Part shown: in pieces, positions 32,596 to 41,311 of the stretch | Position numbering within the stretch: position 1 is the first letter of the stretch | How the letters are laid out: each line of letters opens with the position of its first letter | Notes under the pieces: generated by a model | Seen by the model: only the letters and a program-made list of their open reading frames with translations | Told to the model about the DNA's origin: nothing | Database searches by the model: none | Assembly: GCA_036506275.1 (NCBI GenBank) | Contig: DASXSB010000112.1 | Location: 1-45,888, forward strand | DNA length: 45,888 bases | DNA from: DASXSB01 sp036506275 | GTDB lineage: Bacteria; Methylomirabilota; Methylomirabilia; Rokubacteriales; CSP1-6 | Direction: 5' to 3' | Position numbers and translations under genes: made by a program

Positions 32596-33558
32596 TCAGA
32601 GCGTCTCGTAGATCCCGAAGAGCTCTTCGTACTCCGCGGCCCAGTAGTTCTCGGTGCCGAAGGCGGGAAAGCCCGTGCGGAACGACGGATCGTCCCACCG
32701 CCGCGCGATCCACGCCGACGTGTAGATGATGCGCAGTGCGCGGAGGGGCTCGCAGAGGGCGAGGGTGGCGCGGTCGAACTCGCGAAAGACCTCGTAGCCC
32801 TCGAGGAGCTGCTCGCGCCCGCGCCGCGCCTCCTCCGAGCGACCGCGTGAGAGCAACCACAGATCCTGCACGGGCGGTCCCACCTGGCAGTCGTCGAAGT
32901 CGAGCAGGATGGGGCCGTCGACGCCCCAGATCACGTTGCCCCAGTGGAGATCGCCGTGGATGCGCTGGCTCGTCGCCCGCGCGAGCGGTGTCGCCACCGC
33001 GTCCGCGATGCGGCGGGCGACGTCACGGTAGCGCCCGGCGAGATTCGCGGACAGGAGCGCGCTCTCGGCGAGAACAGCGAGCGGCTGCTCCACGTAGCGT
33101 TCCACGGTGAGACGCGGGCGATGCGGCGCGTCCCGGCCCGCGCCCACCGAGTGCATCCGTCCGATGAGCCGCCCGATCTGGCGCAAGCGCTCGTCGTCGA
33201 GCTCGTCCAGCGTGCGCCCGCGCACCTTGGGGAAGGCCGCGTAGTGGATGCTGTCGATGGCGGCCAGCGTGGAGCCGGTGCCGAGATCGAGGGGAGCGAC
33301 GACGGGCAGCTCGTGGGCGGCGAGGTCGGCCAGGAAGCCGTGCTCGTCGAGGATCGTCTCCGGTGACCACCGCCCCGGCCGATAGAACTTCACGATGAGG
33401 CGGCGCTCGTCCTCCAGCTCCACCTCGTACACGCGGTTCTCGAAGGCGCGCAGCGGCATGCAGCGTCCCGTGCTGCGGAGGCCGCCCACTTCGACGGCGT
33501 CGAGGACACGATCGGGCGTGAGCGCGTAGAAGCCGGCGGTCTGGGTCTCGTCCCCCAT
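32596..33558 (-). CDS. srkA: Stress response kinase A (SrkA/YihE-like)
   Basis: A 320-residue aminoglycoside-phosphotransferase-fold kinase that closely follows E. coli SrkA: LTPDRVLDAVEVGGL, PLRAFENRVYEVELEDERRLIVKFYRPGRW and ILDEHGFLADLAAHELPV at the start, the catalytic loop RIHGDLHWGN, and the metal-binding ILLDFDDC. SrkA is a Ser/Thr protein kinase that counteracts stress-induced cell death in E. coli. The ATG at 33558 gives the family N-terminus and has TATCCT 8 bases upstream; the in-frame extension to 33591 is rejected. Convergent with the thioesterase gene. Confidence 0.88.
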   Translation of the reverse strand: MGDETQTAGFYALTPDRVLDAVEVGGLRSTGRCMPLRAFENRVYEVELEDERRLIVKFYRPGRWSPETILDEHGFLADLAAHELPVVAPLDLGTGSTLAAIDSIHYAAFPKVRGRTLDELDDERLRQIGRLIGRMHSVGAGRDAPHRPRLTVERYVEQPLAVLAESALLSANLAGRYRDVARRIADAVATPLARATSQRIHGDLHWGNVIWGVDGPILLDFDDCQVGPPVQDLWLLSRGRSEEARRGREQLLEGYEVFREFDRATLALCEPLRALRIIYTSAWIARRWDDPSFRTGFPAFGTENYWAAEYEELFGIYETL

Positions 33559-33566
33559 CGTTGGCC

Positions 33567-33572
33567 AGGATA
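33567..33572 (-). promoter_or_regulatory. Candidate leaderless -10 element for srkA
   Basis: TATCCT on the minus strand (four of six consensus bases) ends 8 bases before the srkA ATG; no Shine-Dalgarno sequence is present. Confidence 0.4.
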
Positions 33573-33651
33573 CTGCCATGTCAGGAAGCATCGGCTGCGG
33601 CTAAGATGTGGTCCCCCGCGACGCCCGAGCGACGGGGAGGGAGGCGACAGC

Positions 33652-33933
33652 GTGAGTCCGGCGACGGGTCCGCTCGCGAAAGCCGTGGAGCTGCTGGCGA
33701 CGGGGGCGTGGCAGGAGGCCCACACCATCGTCCAGGCCGACACCTCCACGGTGGCGGCATGGCTGCACGGCATCGTGCATACTCTCGAAGGCGATCTCGA
33801 CAACGCGCGGTACTGGTACCGCCGGGCCGCCCGCGCCTTTCCGGGGCCGGGGGCGGTGGACGCGGAGATCGCCGCTGCCCGACGAACGCTGGACGACAAC
33901 ACCGACACCGAGCGCCCTCGAGGAGCGTCATGA
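33652..33933 (+). CDS. Small TPR-like protein
   Basis: A 93-residue protein with two or three helices resembling a tetratricopeptide repeat: GAWQEAHTIVQ and AAWLHGIVHTLEGDLDNARYWYRRAARAFP. Small proteins with this ARYWYRRA helix are widespread and uncharacterised; they may be adaptors. A GGGAGGGAGG stretch precedes the GTG. It is coupled to the next gene by an ATGA overlap, so it is probably the first gene of the long unit up to 42394. Confidence 0.72.
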   Translation: MSPATGPLAKAVELLATGAWQEAHTIVQADTSTVAAWLHGIVHTLEGDLDNARYWYRRAARAFPGPGAVDAEIAAARRTLDDNTDTERPRGAS

Positions 33934-35519
33934 TCATCGCGAGCCCGTACCCGGACGTTGCCGTTCCCGACGTGTCGATCACCGACTACGTCCTCCGTCA
34001 CGCCGAGCGCCTCCGCGACAAGCCCGCCCTCGTCGACGGGCCGAGCGGGCGCACGCTCACCTACGGCCAGCTCGCGGACGGCGTGCGGCGGTTCGCGCGG
34101 GGGCTGGCGGCGCGGGGATTTCGCAAGGGCGACGTCTTCGCCATCTACAGCCCAAACCTTCCCGAGTACGCCATCGTGTTCTACGGGGTGGCGAGCGTGG
34201 GCGGCACCAACACCACCGTCAACCCGCTCTACACGGCGGACGAGCTCGCCAATCAGCTGCGCGACTCGCAGGCGCGCTTCCTGATCACAGTGCCGGCGTT
34301 CCTCGACAAGGCGCGGGAAGCCGCCACCAAGGCGGGCGTGGAGGAGGTCTTCGTGTTCGGGACGGCCGAGGGCGCGCGACCGTTCGCGTCGCTGCTCGAA
34401 GGCGAGGGAAAGGCGCCCGCGGTGGCCATCGATCCGGGGGAGGACGTGGTGGCGTTGCCGTACTCGAGTGGCACCACCGGCTTGCCGAAGGGCGTCATGC
34501 TCACGCACAGGAACCTCGTCGCCAACCTGCGCCAGTGCGAGGGCACCCAGAACTTCGAGGGCCCCAGCGAACGCGACGTCGCCATCGCCGTGCTGCCGTT
34601 CTTCCACATCTATGGCCTCGTGGTGATCATGGCCCTCGGGCTCGCCGCCGGCGGCACCATCGTCACCATGCCGCGCTTCGACCTCGCCGAGTTCCTCGGT
34701 CTCGTGCAGAAGTACCGCGTCACCATCCTGCCCATCGTGCCCCCGCTCGTGCTCGCCCTCGCCCGCCATCCGCTCGTCGGCGAGTTCGATCTATCGAGCG
34801 TGCGCCTGATCTTCTCGGGCGCGGCGCCCCTCGGGGAAGCGATGGCGCGCGAGCTGGGCACGCGCATCGGATGTCCGGTCGTGCAAGGGTACGGCATGAC
34901 GGAAGCGAGCCCGGTCACGCACCTGAGCCCGACGCGGAACGTGCCCCTGAAGCCGGGATCGATCGGCCGCGTCGTCCCCAACACCGAGGTGAAGATCGTC
35001 GACGTGGAGACGGGGGCGGCGTTGGGGACGGGCAAGGAAGGCGAGCTGTTGATCCGCGGTCCCCAGATCATGAAGGGCTATCTGAGCCGGCCGCAGGAAA
35101 CGGCCGATTGCATCGACGCCGAGGGCTGGTACCACACCGGCGACGTGGGGTACGTGGATCCCGAGGGCTCCTTCTTCATCGTCGACCGCACCAAGGAGCT
35201 GATCAAGTACAAGGGCCTGCAGGTGGCGCCGGCCGAGCTGGAGGCGCTGCTGCTCACGCATCCCGCCATCGCCGACGCCGCCGTCATCCGGCGCGCCGAC
35301 GAGGAAGCGGGCGAGGTCCCGAAGGCGTTCGTCGTCCTCAAGCCCGATCCCGCCGCCGCCGGCACGACGGCGGAGAAGATCATGGGCTGGGTGGCGGAGC
35401 GCGTCGCGCCCCACAAGCGGATCCGCCACGTGGAATTCATCGACCAGATCCCGAAATCAGCCTCGGGCAAGATCCTGCGGCGCCTGCTCGTGGAGCGCGA
35501 GCGCGCGCGGCCCGCCTGA
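33930..35519 (+). CDS. 4-coumarate-CoA ligase-like acyl-CoA synthetase
   Basis: A 529-residue ANL-superfamily ligase. SSGTTGLPKG is at 179-188, the FSGAAPLG and QGYGMTE motifs are in the middle, WYHTGDVGY with the ribose-binding Asp follows, and Lys514 in PKSASGKILRR is the catalytic lysine. It is very close in layout to 4-coumarate-CoA ligases and related aryl or fatty acyl-CoA synthetases. It activates a carboxylate to the CoA thioester. The ATG overlaps the TPR gene stop, with AGGAG 5 bases upstream. Its position before a solute receptor and MmgE/PrpD suggests use of an imported organic acid. Confidence 0.9.
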   Translation: MIIASPYPDVAVPDVSITDYVLRHAERLRDKPALVDGPSGRTLTYGQLADGVRRFARGLAARGFRKGDVFAIYSPNLPEYAIVFYGVASVGGTNTTVNPLYTADELANQLRDSQARFLITVPAFLDKAREAATKAGVEEVFVFGTAEGARPFASLLEGEGKAPAVAIDPGEDVVALPYSSGTTGLPKGVMLTHRNLVANLRQCEGTQNFEGPSERDVAIAVLPFFHIYGLVVIMALGLAAGGTIVTMPRFDLAEFLGLVQKYRVTILPIVPPLVLALARHPLVGEFDLSSVRLIFSGAAPLGEAMARELGTRIGCPVVQGYGMTEASPVTHLSPTRNVPLKPGSIGRVVPNTEVKIVDVETGAALGTGKEGELLIRGPQIMKGYLSRPQETADCIDAEGWYHTGDVGYVDPEGSFFIVDRTKELIKYKGLQVAPAELEALLLTHPAIADAAVIRRADEEAGEVPKAFVVLKPDPAAAGTTAEKIMGWVAERVAPHKRIRHVEFIDQIPKSASGKILRRLLVERERARPA

Positions 35520-35529
35520 GAGGAGCGTC

Positions 35530-37143
35530 ATGAAACCACCCGTGGTCGCGCTCTCACTCACGCTCTTGGCCCTGGCGCTGGTGGCGCCCGCGGCGGGTCA
35601 GAAAGCCGCGACCGGTGCCCCGAAGACGGGCGGCGTCCTGCGTCTCGTGCATCGCGAAGATCTGCCGCAGGGCTTCGCGATCCACGAGTCCTCCACGAAC
35701 TCCGTCACGTGGCCCGCCATGCCCTGCTACAGCAACCTCGTGATCTTCGACCAGCAGAAGCGCGTGGAGAGTCCGGACACGATCGTGCCGGAGCTCGCCG
35801 AGCGATGGTCGTGGCAGGACGGTTACCGGAATCTCATCTTCTTCTTGCGCCGCGACGTGCGCTGGCACGACGGCCAGCCCTTCACCTCGCGCGACGTGAA
35901 GTTCACCTTCGACATCGTCCGCGAGGCCAAGGACGCCTCCGCTCGCCTCCGCATCAATCCGCGCAAGGAGTGGTACGCGAACGTGGAGGCGGTCGAGGCG
36001 CCCGATCCGTACACGGTCGTCTTCCGGCTCAAGCGCCCGCAGCCATCGCTGCTGGTGATGCTCGCCTCCGGCTACTCGCCCGTGCTGCCCGCCCACGTGC
36101 CGATCGCAGAGCACCGGTCGCGCTGCGTCGGCACCGGCCCCTTCCGCTTCAAGGACTGGAAGCGCGGGGAGTCGGTGGAGCTGGTGCGGAACCCCGATTA
36201 CTTCGTCAAGGGCCGGCCCTACCTGGACGGCGTGCACTACGTCGTCGTCGTGGAGCGGGGAACGCGGGTGGCCGCGCTCCAGGCGGGCCAGGTCGACGCC
36301 GCGTATCCGGGCGACACCACCGTCCCCATCGCCGAGCAGCTGCGGGCGGCGGTCCCGCAGATGGTGTTCGTCAACACGCCCACCAACGTGAACGAGAACC
36401 TCTTGATGAACACCAAGCGGCCGCCGTTCGACAGCGTGGCCGTGCGCCGGGCGCTGAGCCTCGCCGTCGACCGTCACGCCTACGTCACCACCGTCCACCG
36501 CGGAGCCGCCATCGTGGGGGCGGCGATGTTGCCGAAGCCGCTCGGCGTGTGGGGCCTCGTGGAGAAAGACGTCAGCCAGTTGCCCGGTTACGGCAAGAGC
36601 GCCCGCGACAAGGAGCGCGCGCGGCAGATCCTCGCCGAGGCCGGCTTCGGCCCCTCGCGGCCGCTGCGCGTCGAAATGGTCACGCGCGCCATCGCCATCT
36701 ACCTCGACTTCGCGAGCTTCGTCATCAACGAGCTCCGGCAAGTGTCCGTGGAGACGACGCTCAAGCAGATCGAGACCGCGCAGTGGGCGGCCCTCACCAC
36801 GCGTCGCGAATTCCAGATCGCGGCCAACCTCACCGGCCTCGGCGTGGACGATCCCGACGCGAACTTCTACGAGAACTACGCGTGCGGGTCGCCGCGCAAC
36901 TACACCGACTACTGCGACGAGGGCGTGATGCGCCTCATCGACCAGCAGTCGCAGGAGATCGATCCCGCGCGGCGGCTGGCTCTGGTGACGCAGATTCAGC
37001 GAAAGCTCGAAGAGGACGCGGCGCGCCCGATCATGGGCTGGCGCACGGATCGCTTCGCGCATCACCCCTACGTCAAGAACCTGATCCCGCACCAGGTCGT
37101 CTACAACTGCTGCCGGTTGCAAGACACCTGGCTCGACCGCTAG
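35530..37143 (+). CDS. Peptide-type ABC solute-binding protein (orphan)
   Basis: A 537-residue SBP_bac_5 receptor with a Sec signal peptide (cleavage near AAG-Q24) and the usual KTGGVLRLVHREDLPQG start. Blocks LAERWSWQDGYRNLIFFLRRDVRWHDGQPFTSRDVKF and VRRALSLAVDRHAYV identify the family. The AGGAGCGTC before the ATG is identical to that of the preceding ligase gene. It has no DppB/C permeases; the next transporter in the unit is of a different class, so it must rely on membrane subunits encoded elsewhere. Confidence 0.93.
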   Translation: MKPPVVALSLTLLALALVAPAAGQKAATGAPKTGGVLRLVHREDLPQGFAIHESSTNSVTWPAMPCYSNLVIFDQQKRVESPDTIVPELAERWSWQDGYRNLIFFLRRDVRWHDGQPFTSRDVKFTFDIVREAKDASARLRINPRKEWYANVEAVEAPDPYTVVFRLKRPQPSLLVMLASGYSPVLPAHVPIAEHRSRCVGTGPFRFKDWKRGESVELVRNPDYFVKGRPYLDGVHYVVVVERGTRVAALQAGQVDAAYPGDTTVPIAEQLRAAVPQMVFVNTPTNVNENLLMNTKRPPFDSVAVRRALSLAVDRHAYVTTVHRGAAIVGAAMLPKPLGVWGLVEKDVSQLPGYGKSARDKERARQILAEAGFGPSRPLRVEMVTRAIAIYLDFASFVINELRQVSVETTLKQIETAQWAALTTRREFQIAANLTGLGVDDPDANFYENYACGSPRNYTDYCDEGVMRLIDQQSQEIDPARRLALVTQIQRKLEEDAARPIMGWRTDRFAHHPYVKNLIPHQVVYNCCRLQDTWLDR

Positions 37144-37160
37144 CGGAGACGGACGAGACC

Positions 37161-38558
37161 GTGACCCCGCCCACCGCCGCCCGGCGTCTCGCGCGCTTCG
37201 TGGCCGGCCTCTCCCTCGACGCCGTGCCGGCGGCGACGGTGCGGACGGCGACCGCGCTCGTGCTCGACACCGTCGGCAACACGCTTGCCGCCGGCGGCGA
37301 CGACTTCGGCCGCTCCGTGCTCGACACCGCGGAGCGGCTCGGCGGCCGCGCCGAGAGCCTGCTCATCGGGCGCGCGGCGAGAGTGGCCACCGCGAACGCC
37401 GTCCTCGCCAACGCGACGCTCGCGCACGGTCTCGATTTCGACGACACGCGCGAGGACGCCATCGTCCACACCGGCTGCGTCGCCGTCACCACCGCCCTCG
37501 CGGCGGGAGAGGCGGTGGGCGCGTCCGGGCGCGCCGTGCTGGAGGCGGTAATCGCCGCCGTGGAGGTGATGTGCCGGGTGGGCCTCGCCGTCCCCGGCGC
37601 GCTCCACGCGCGGCATTTCCATCCCACGGCGATCACCGGGAGCTTCGCCGCGGCCGCCGCCGCCGGAAAGCTCCATGCGCTGAGCGAGGACCAGCTCGTG
37701 GCCGCGTTCGGCGTGTGCGGGAGCCAGGCGAGCGGGATCATCGAATATCTCGCGGACGGCTCGTGGACGAAGCGACTGCACCCGGGCTGGGCCGCGCACG
37801 CGGGGGTGGTGGCGACGCTGCTCGCGCACTCCGGGTTCACGGGGCCCGCGAGCGTGCTGGAGGGCACGCATGGGTTGTACGCCGCCTTCGCGGGCGGTCA
37901 CGATCCCTCCCGGCTCGACGCCCTCCTCGCGAGCCTGGGCCGCGCGTGGGAGATCGACGAGTTGACGCTGAAGCCGTATCCATGCGGGTCGATCGCGCAG
38001 CCCTACATGGACTGCGCGTTCCGGTTGCGCGAGCGCCACGGCATCCGCGCGAAGGAAGTCGTGGCCGTCCGCTGCCGGACGTCGTCGGGGCCGGTGCCAC
38101 GGTTGTGGGAGCCGCTCGCCGCGAAGCACGCGCCGCCGAACGGCTACGCGGCGAAGTTCAGCCTGCCGTACCTGGTGTCGGTGATCCTCGTCAAGGGCCG
38201 CGCCGGTCTCCGTGAGTTCACCGACGAGGCCGTCCGCGACAAGGACGTGCTGCGCATGGCCGAGCGGGTCACCTACGAGCTCGACCCCACCATCGACTAT
38301 CCGCGCCAGTTCGTGGGCGACGTGGAAGTCACGCTCGCCGATGGACGACGCCTCCATGAACGCCAGGACCGCCCGCGGGGCGGTCCCGACGCGCCCCTTA
38401 CCGCGGCCGAGGTGGAGGCGAAATTCCGTGGTAATGCCGGCCTCGCGCTGTCCGCCGCCGCCGTCGAGCGCGCGCTGGAGAGCGTGTACGGTCTCGCGGA
38501 GGCGCGCACGCTCGATGAGTTGCTCGCCACCATCACTCCGGAGGGACACCACCGATGA
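37161..38558 (+). CDS. MmgE/PrpD-family protein
   Basis: A 465-residue protein of the MmgE/PrpD family, which includes 2-methylcitrate dehydratase, cis-aconitate decarboxylase and several enzymes of other acids. Visible family blocks are ANATLAHGLDFDDTRED (active-site Asp and His region), HARHFHPTAITGSFAAAAAAGKL and LKPYPCGSIAQPYMDCAFRL. There are no prpB or prpC genes nearby, so the methylcitrate cycle is not implied. The GTG start lies 17 bases after the receptor stop; a long in-frame extension upstream is antisense-like noise through the receptor gene. Overlaps the next gene as ATGA. Confidence 0.88.
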   Translation: MTPPTAARRLARFVAGLSLDAVPAATVRTATALVLDTVGNTLAAGGDDFGRSVLDTAERLGGRAESLLIGRAARVATANAVLANATLAHGLDFDDTREDAIVHTGCVAVTTALAAGEAVGASGRAVLEAVIAAVEVMCRVGLAVPGALHARHFHPTAITGSFAAAAAAGKLHALSEDQLVAAFGVCGSQASGIIEYLADGSWTKRLHPGWAAHAGVVATLLAHSGFTGPASVLEGTHGLYAAFAGGHDPSRLDALLASLGRAWEIDELTLKPYPCGSIAQPYMDCAFRLRERHGIRAKEVVAVRCRTSSGPVPRLWEPLAAKHAPPNGYAAKFSLPYLVSVILVKGRAGLREFTDEAVRDKDVLRMAERVTYELDPTIDYPRQFVGDVEVTLADGRRLHERQDRPRGGPDAPLTAAEVEAKFRGNAGLALSAAAVERALESVYGLAEARTLDELLATITPEGHHR

Positions 38559-39571
38559 AAGCGTTCGTCGTCGCCGTCGTCGTCCTCATCGTTGGCCTCG
38601 GCGGCGTCGCGAGCGCCGCCGACGACGCGCGGATGGAGGCGGCGCGGAAGGAAGGCAAGGTCGTCTGGTACACGTCGCTCGAGCTGCAGACGTCGGAGAG
38701 GGTCGCGAAGCTCTTCGAGAGCGCCCATCGCGGCATCAAGGTCGAGGTGCACCGTACGGGCTCGGGGCGCATCTTGCAGCGCCTCATGCAGGAGCTCCAG
38801 GCCAACATCAAGAATGCGGATGTCGTGCACACCTCGGACGCCGGACACTTCGTCCTGCTCAAGAAGCAGAAGCTACTCGCCAAGTACACGCCAGCGGGCG
38901 CCGACCGCTTTCCGGCCGGCTTCAAGGACGCCGACGGCTATCACTACGCGTTTCGCGCAACCGTGAACACCATCGCCTACAACACGAAGCTGGTGGCGGC
39001 GGGCGATGTTCCCCGCACGTGGAAGGATCTACTCGATCCGAAGTGGAAGGGCAAGCTGGTCACCGCCCATCCGGGTTATAGCGGTGTCATCGCCACTCAT
39101 GTCCTTGCTCTCGTGAACCTGCACGGCTGGGACTACTTCAAGGAGCTCGCCCAGAACCGCGTGATGATCGTGCAGTCGGCGGTGGACCCCGCCGGCGTCG
39201 TCGCCTCCGGCGAGCGGCAGGTGGCCGTGGACGGCAGTGAGTACTTCTTCTATCAGACCAAGAAGAAGGGCAATCCGCTCGAGATCGTGTATCCGAAGGA
39301 GGGCGTGCCGCTGGTGGTGTCGCCGAGCGCGATCACGAGCTTCGCGCCCCACCCCAACGCGGCCCGTCTCTTCACCGATTTCAGCTTCAGCCGCGAGGTC
39401 CAGCAGGTGCTCGCCGACAGCGAGGGGCTGTACTCGGGGCACCCCGAGGTGAAGTATCCGAGCGACAAGCCGAAGCTGTCCGAGCTCAAGCTGCTCACCG
39501 TCGACCCCGAGGAGCTGGAGAAGCGGAATGAAGAGATCAAGAAGCGCTTCGTGGACTACTTCGGGGCGTAG
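38555..39571 (+). CDS. Fe3+/AfuA-type ABC solute-binding protein
   Basis: A 338-residue periplasmic receptor of the extracellular solute-binding family 1 of the AfuA/FbpA type. The signal peptide ends near ASA-A22, followed by GKVVWYTSLELQTSERVAKLFE. The NADVVHTSDAGHFVLLKK, LDPKWKGKLVTAHPG and ITSFAPHPNAARLFTDF blocks are characteristic. Close relatives bind ferric iron, but others bind 2-aminoethylphosphonate or organic anions; the Tyr ligands of iron binders cannot be placed confidently here. ATGA-coupled to the MmgE/PrpD gene and followed by its permease and ATPase. Confidence 0.92.
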   Translation: MKAFVVAVVVLIVGLGGVASAADDARMEAARKEGKVVWYTSLELQTSERVAKLFESAHRGIKVEVHRTGSGRILQRLMQELQANIKNADVVHTSDAGHFVLLKKQKLLAKYTPAGADRFPAGFKDADGYHYAFRATVNTIAYNTKLVAAGDVPRTWKDLLDPKWKGKLVTAHPGYSGVIATHVLALVNLHGWDYFKELAQNRVMIVQSAVDPAGVVASGERQVAVDGSEYFFYQTKKKGNPLEIVYPKEGVPLVVSPSAITSFAPHPNAARLFTDFSFSREVQQVLADSEGLYSGHPEVKYPSDKPKLSELKLLTVDPEELEKRNEEIKKRFVDYFGA

Positions 39572-39600
39572 CCTCGCCGCCGTGGTCACCGGCGCCTAGC

Positions 39601-41304
39601 GTGTCGATTGCTCCTCGCGCCGCCGCCGGACGCCTGTCCGGCGTGGAGCGCTCGCTGCCGCTGTGGATTCTCGTCGCGCTCGCGCTCGTCTTCCTCATGG
39701 CGTTGCCGCTCGCGTGGCTCACGTGGATCAGCTTCGAGGGCGAAGGCGGCGCGACGATCGCGCATTATCGAGAGGCGCTCACCGACGGCGCCTTGCGGAA
39801 GGCGCTCTGGAACACGGTTGTCCTCGCGTTCTGGGTGGGCGTCGTCTCCATCGCGGTGGGCGCGCCGCTCGCGTGGCTGACCGCGCGCACCGACGTTCCC
39901 GGCAAGGCGCTGATCCGCGCCCTCGTCCTGGCCTCGTTCGTCACGCCGCCGTTTCTCGGCGCGTTCGCATGGGTGATGCTGGCGGGGCCCAACGCGGGCC
40001 TCCTCAACAAGCTATGGCGGGAGTGGACCGGCGCGGGCGAGGCGCTCGTCAACATCTTCAGCATGCCCGGGCTCGTGTTCGTGGTCGCCATCTACACGTT
40101 TCCCTACGTCTACATCATGATCGCCAACACGCTGGCGTTGATCGCCTCCGATCTCGAGGAGGCCGCCACCGGTCTCGGCGCCGGCCGGCTCACGGTGGCG
40201 CGCACGATCACGCTGCCGATGGTGGCGCCCGCCGTCGTGAGCGGGTTCATCCTCGCCGTGTTGCAGGCGCTCGCGCTCTTTGGCTCGCCGGCCATCCTCG
40301 CCTTGCCGGCCGGCTTCCACACCATCACCACCCAGGTCTGGTCCTTCTTCCACTTTCCGCCGCGGACGGAAACCGCCGCCGCCGTCTCCATTCCGCTCCT
40401 GCTCGCGACCGCGTTGCTGCTGCTCGTGCAGAAGCGGTTGCTGGGCCGCCGCGGCTACGCGGCGGTGGGCGGCAAGGGTGGACAGCGGCGGACGATCCGT
40501 CTCGGCCCCTGGCGCTACCCCGCGTTGCTCGGATGCCTGGCCGTGATGGCATGTTCGATCTTCCTGCCTTACGGGATCCTCGCGAAGGCGGCGTTCGCGC
40601 GGGCGTGGGCGCAGCCGCTCACGCGGGACAACTTCACGCTGCACAACTTCTCGTTCACGTTCTTCGAGTACGACGCCACCCAGGCCGCCATCGTCAACAC
40701 GCTCGAGCTCGGCATCCTGACCGCGTGCGTGGGCGCCGGCTTCGTCGCGCTGCTGTCCTACGTTGCCACCCGGCGGCTCGTGCCAGGCCATCAGCTGGTG
40801 GCGTTTCTTGCCCTCGCCCCCGTCGTCATTCCGGGCGTCGTCCTCGCCGTCGCGCTGTTCATCGCCTACACGCGGCCGCCGCTCCTTCTCTACGGCACGC
40901 TGTGGATCCTGTTCATCGCGTATCTCACGAAGGAGATGCCGGTCGGCTATGCCCAGTCGGAGGCAACGTTCCGCGCCATCCCCGCCGACCTCGAAGACGC
41001 GGGGCGGATCTTGGGCGCGGGACGGCTACGCGTGCTCCGCGACGTCACGGGGCCGCTCGCGCGCAGCGGCATCATCGCCGCCTGGTGCTTCATCTTCATC
41101 GGTGTCATCCGCGAGCTATCGGCGTCGATCATCCTCTTCACGCCCAACACGCGCGTGATGTCGGTGGTGATCTTCGACCTCAAGGAGGAAGGCCAGTTCG
41201 GCGCCATCGCCGTGCTCGGTCTGGTCATGCTCGCCTTCACGTTCGCGACGGTGGCGCTCGTGCAAGCCGCCCTCGGCCGCGACGTGCTCGGCGTGCGCGA
41301 GTGA
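39601..41304 (+). CDS. Fe3+-type ABC permease (two-domain, FbpB-like)
   Basis: A 567-residue permease with two tandem transport domains, about twelve TM segments. Each domain has an EAA loop: EEAATGLGAGRLTVARTITLPMV near residue 190 and EDAGRILGAGRLRVLRDVTGPLA near residue 465. This duplication is typical of the FbpB/CysTW-like iron and phosphonate importers. The start is a GTG at 39601, 29 bases after the receptor stop. It works with the receptor before it and the ATPase that follows 7 bases later. Confidence 0.92.
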   Translation: MSIAPRAAAGRLSGVERSLPLWILVALALVFLMALPLAWLTWISFEGEGGATIAHYREALTDGALRKALWNTVVLAFWVGVVSIAVGAPLAWLTARTDVPGKALIRALVLASFVTPPFLGAFAWVMLAGPNAGLLNKLWREWTGAGEALVNIFSMPGLVFVVAIYTFPYVYIMIANTLALIASDLEEAATGLGAGRLTVARTITLPMVAPAVVSGFILAVLQALALFGSPAILALPAGFHTITTQVWSFFHFPPRTETAAAVSIPLLLATALLLLVQKRLLGRRGYAAVGGKGGQRRTIRLGPWRYPALLGCLAVMACSIFLPYGILAKAAFARAWAQPLTRDNFTLHNFSFTFFEYDATQAAIVNTLELGILTACVGAGFVALLSYVATRRLVPGHQLVAFLALAPVVIPGVVLAVALFIAYTRPPLLLYGTLWILFIAYLTKEMPVGYAQSEATFRAIPADLEDAGRILGAGRLRVLRDVTGPLARSGIIAAWCFIFIGVIRELSASIILFTPNTRVMSVVIFDLKEEGQFGAIAVLGLVMLAFTFATVALVQAALGRDVLGVRE

Positions 41305-41311
41305 GGCGGCG

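Noticed and set aside
35709..37160. In-frame extension of the MmgE/PrpD gene back through the receptor gene
   Set aside because: It overlaps a well-supported receptor in another frame, is Arg-rich and has no family similarity; the GTG at 37161 matches the family start.
37141..38558. Methylcitrate cycle (prp) operon
   Set aside because: Only an MmgE/PrpD-family protein is present; no methylcitrate synthase or methylisocitrate lyase genes are nearby.
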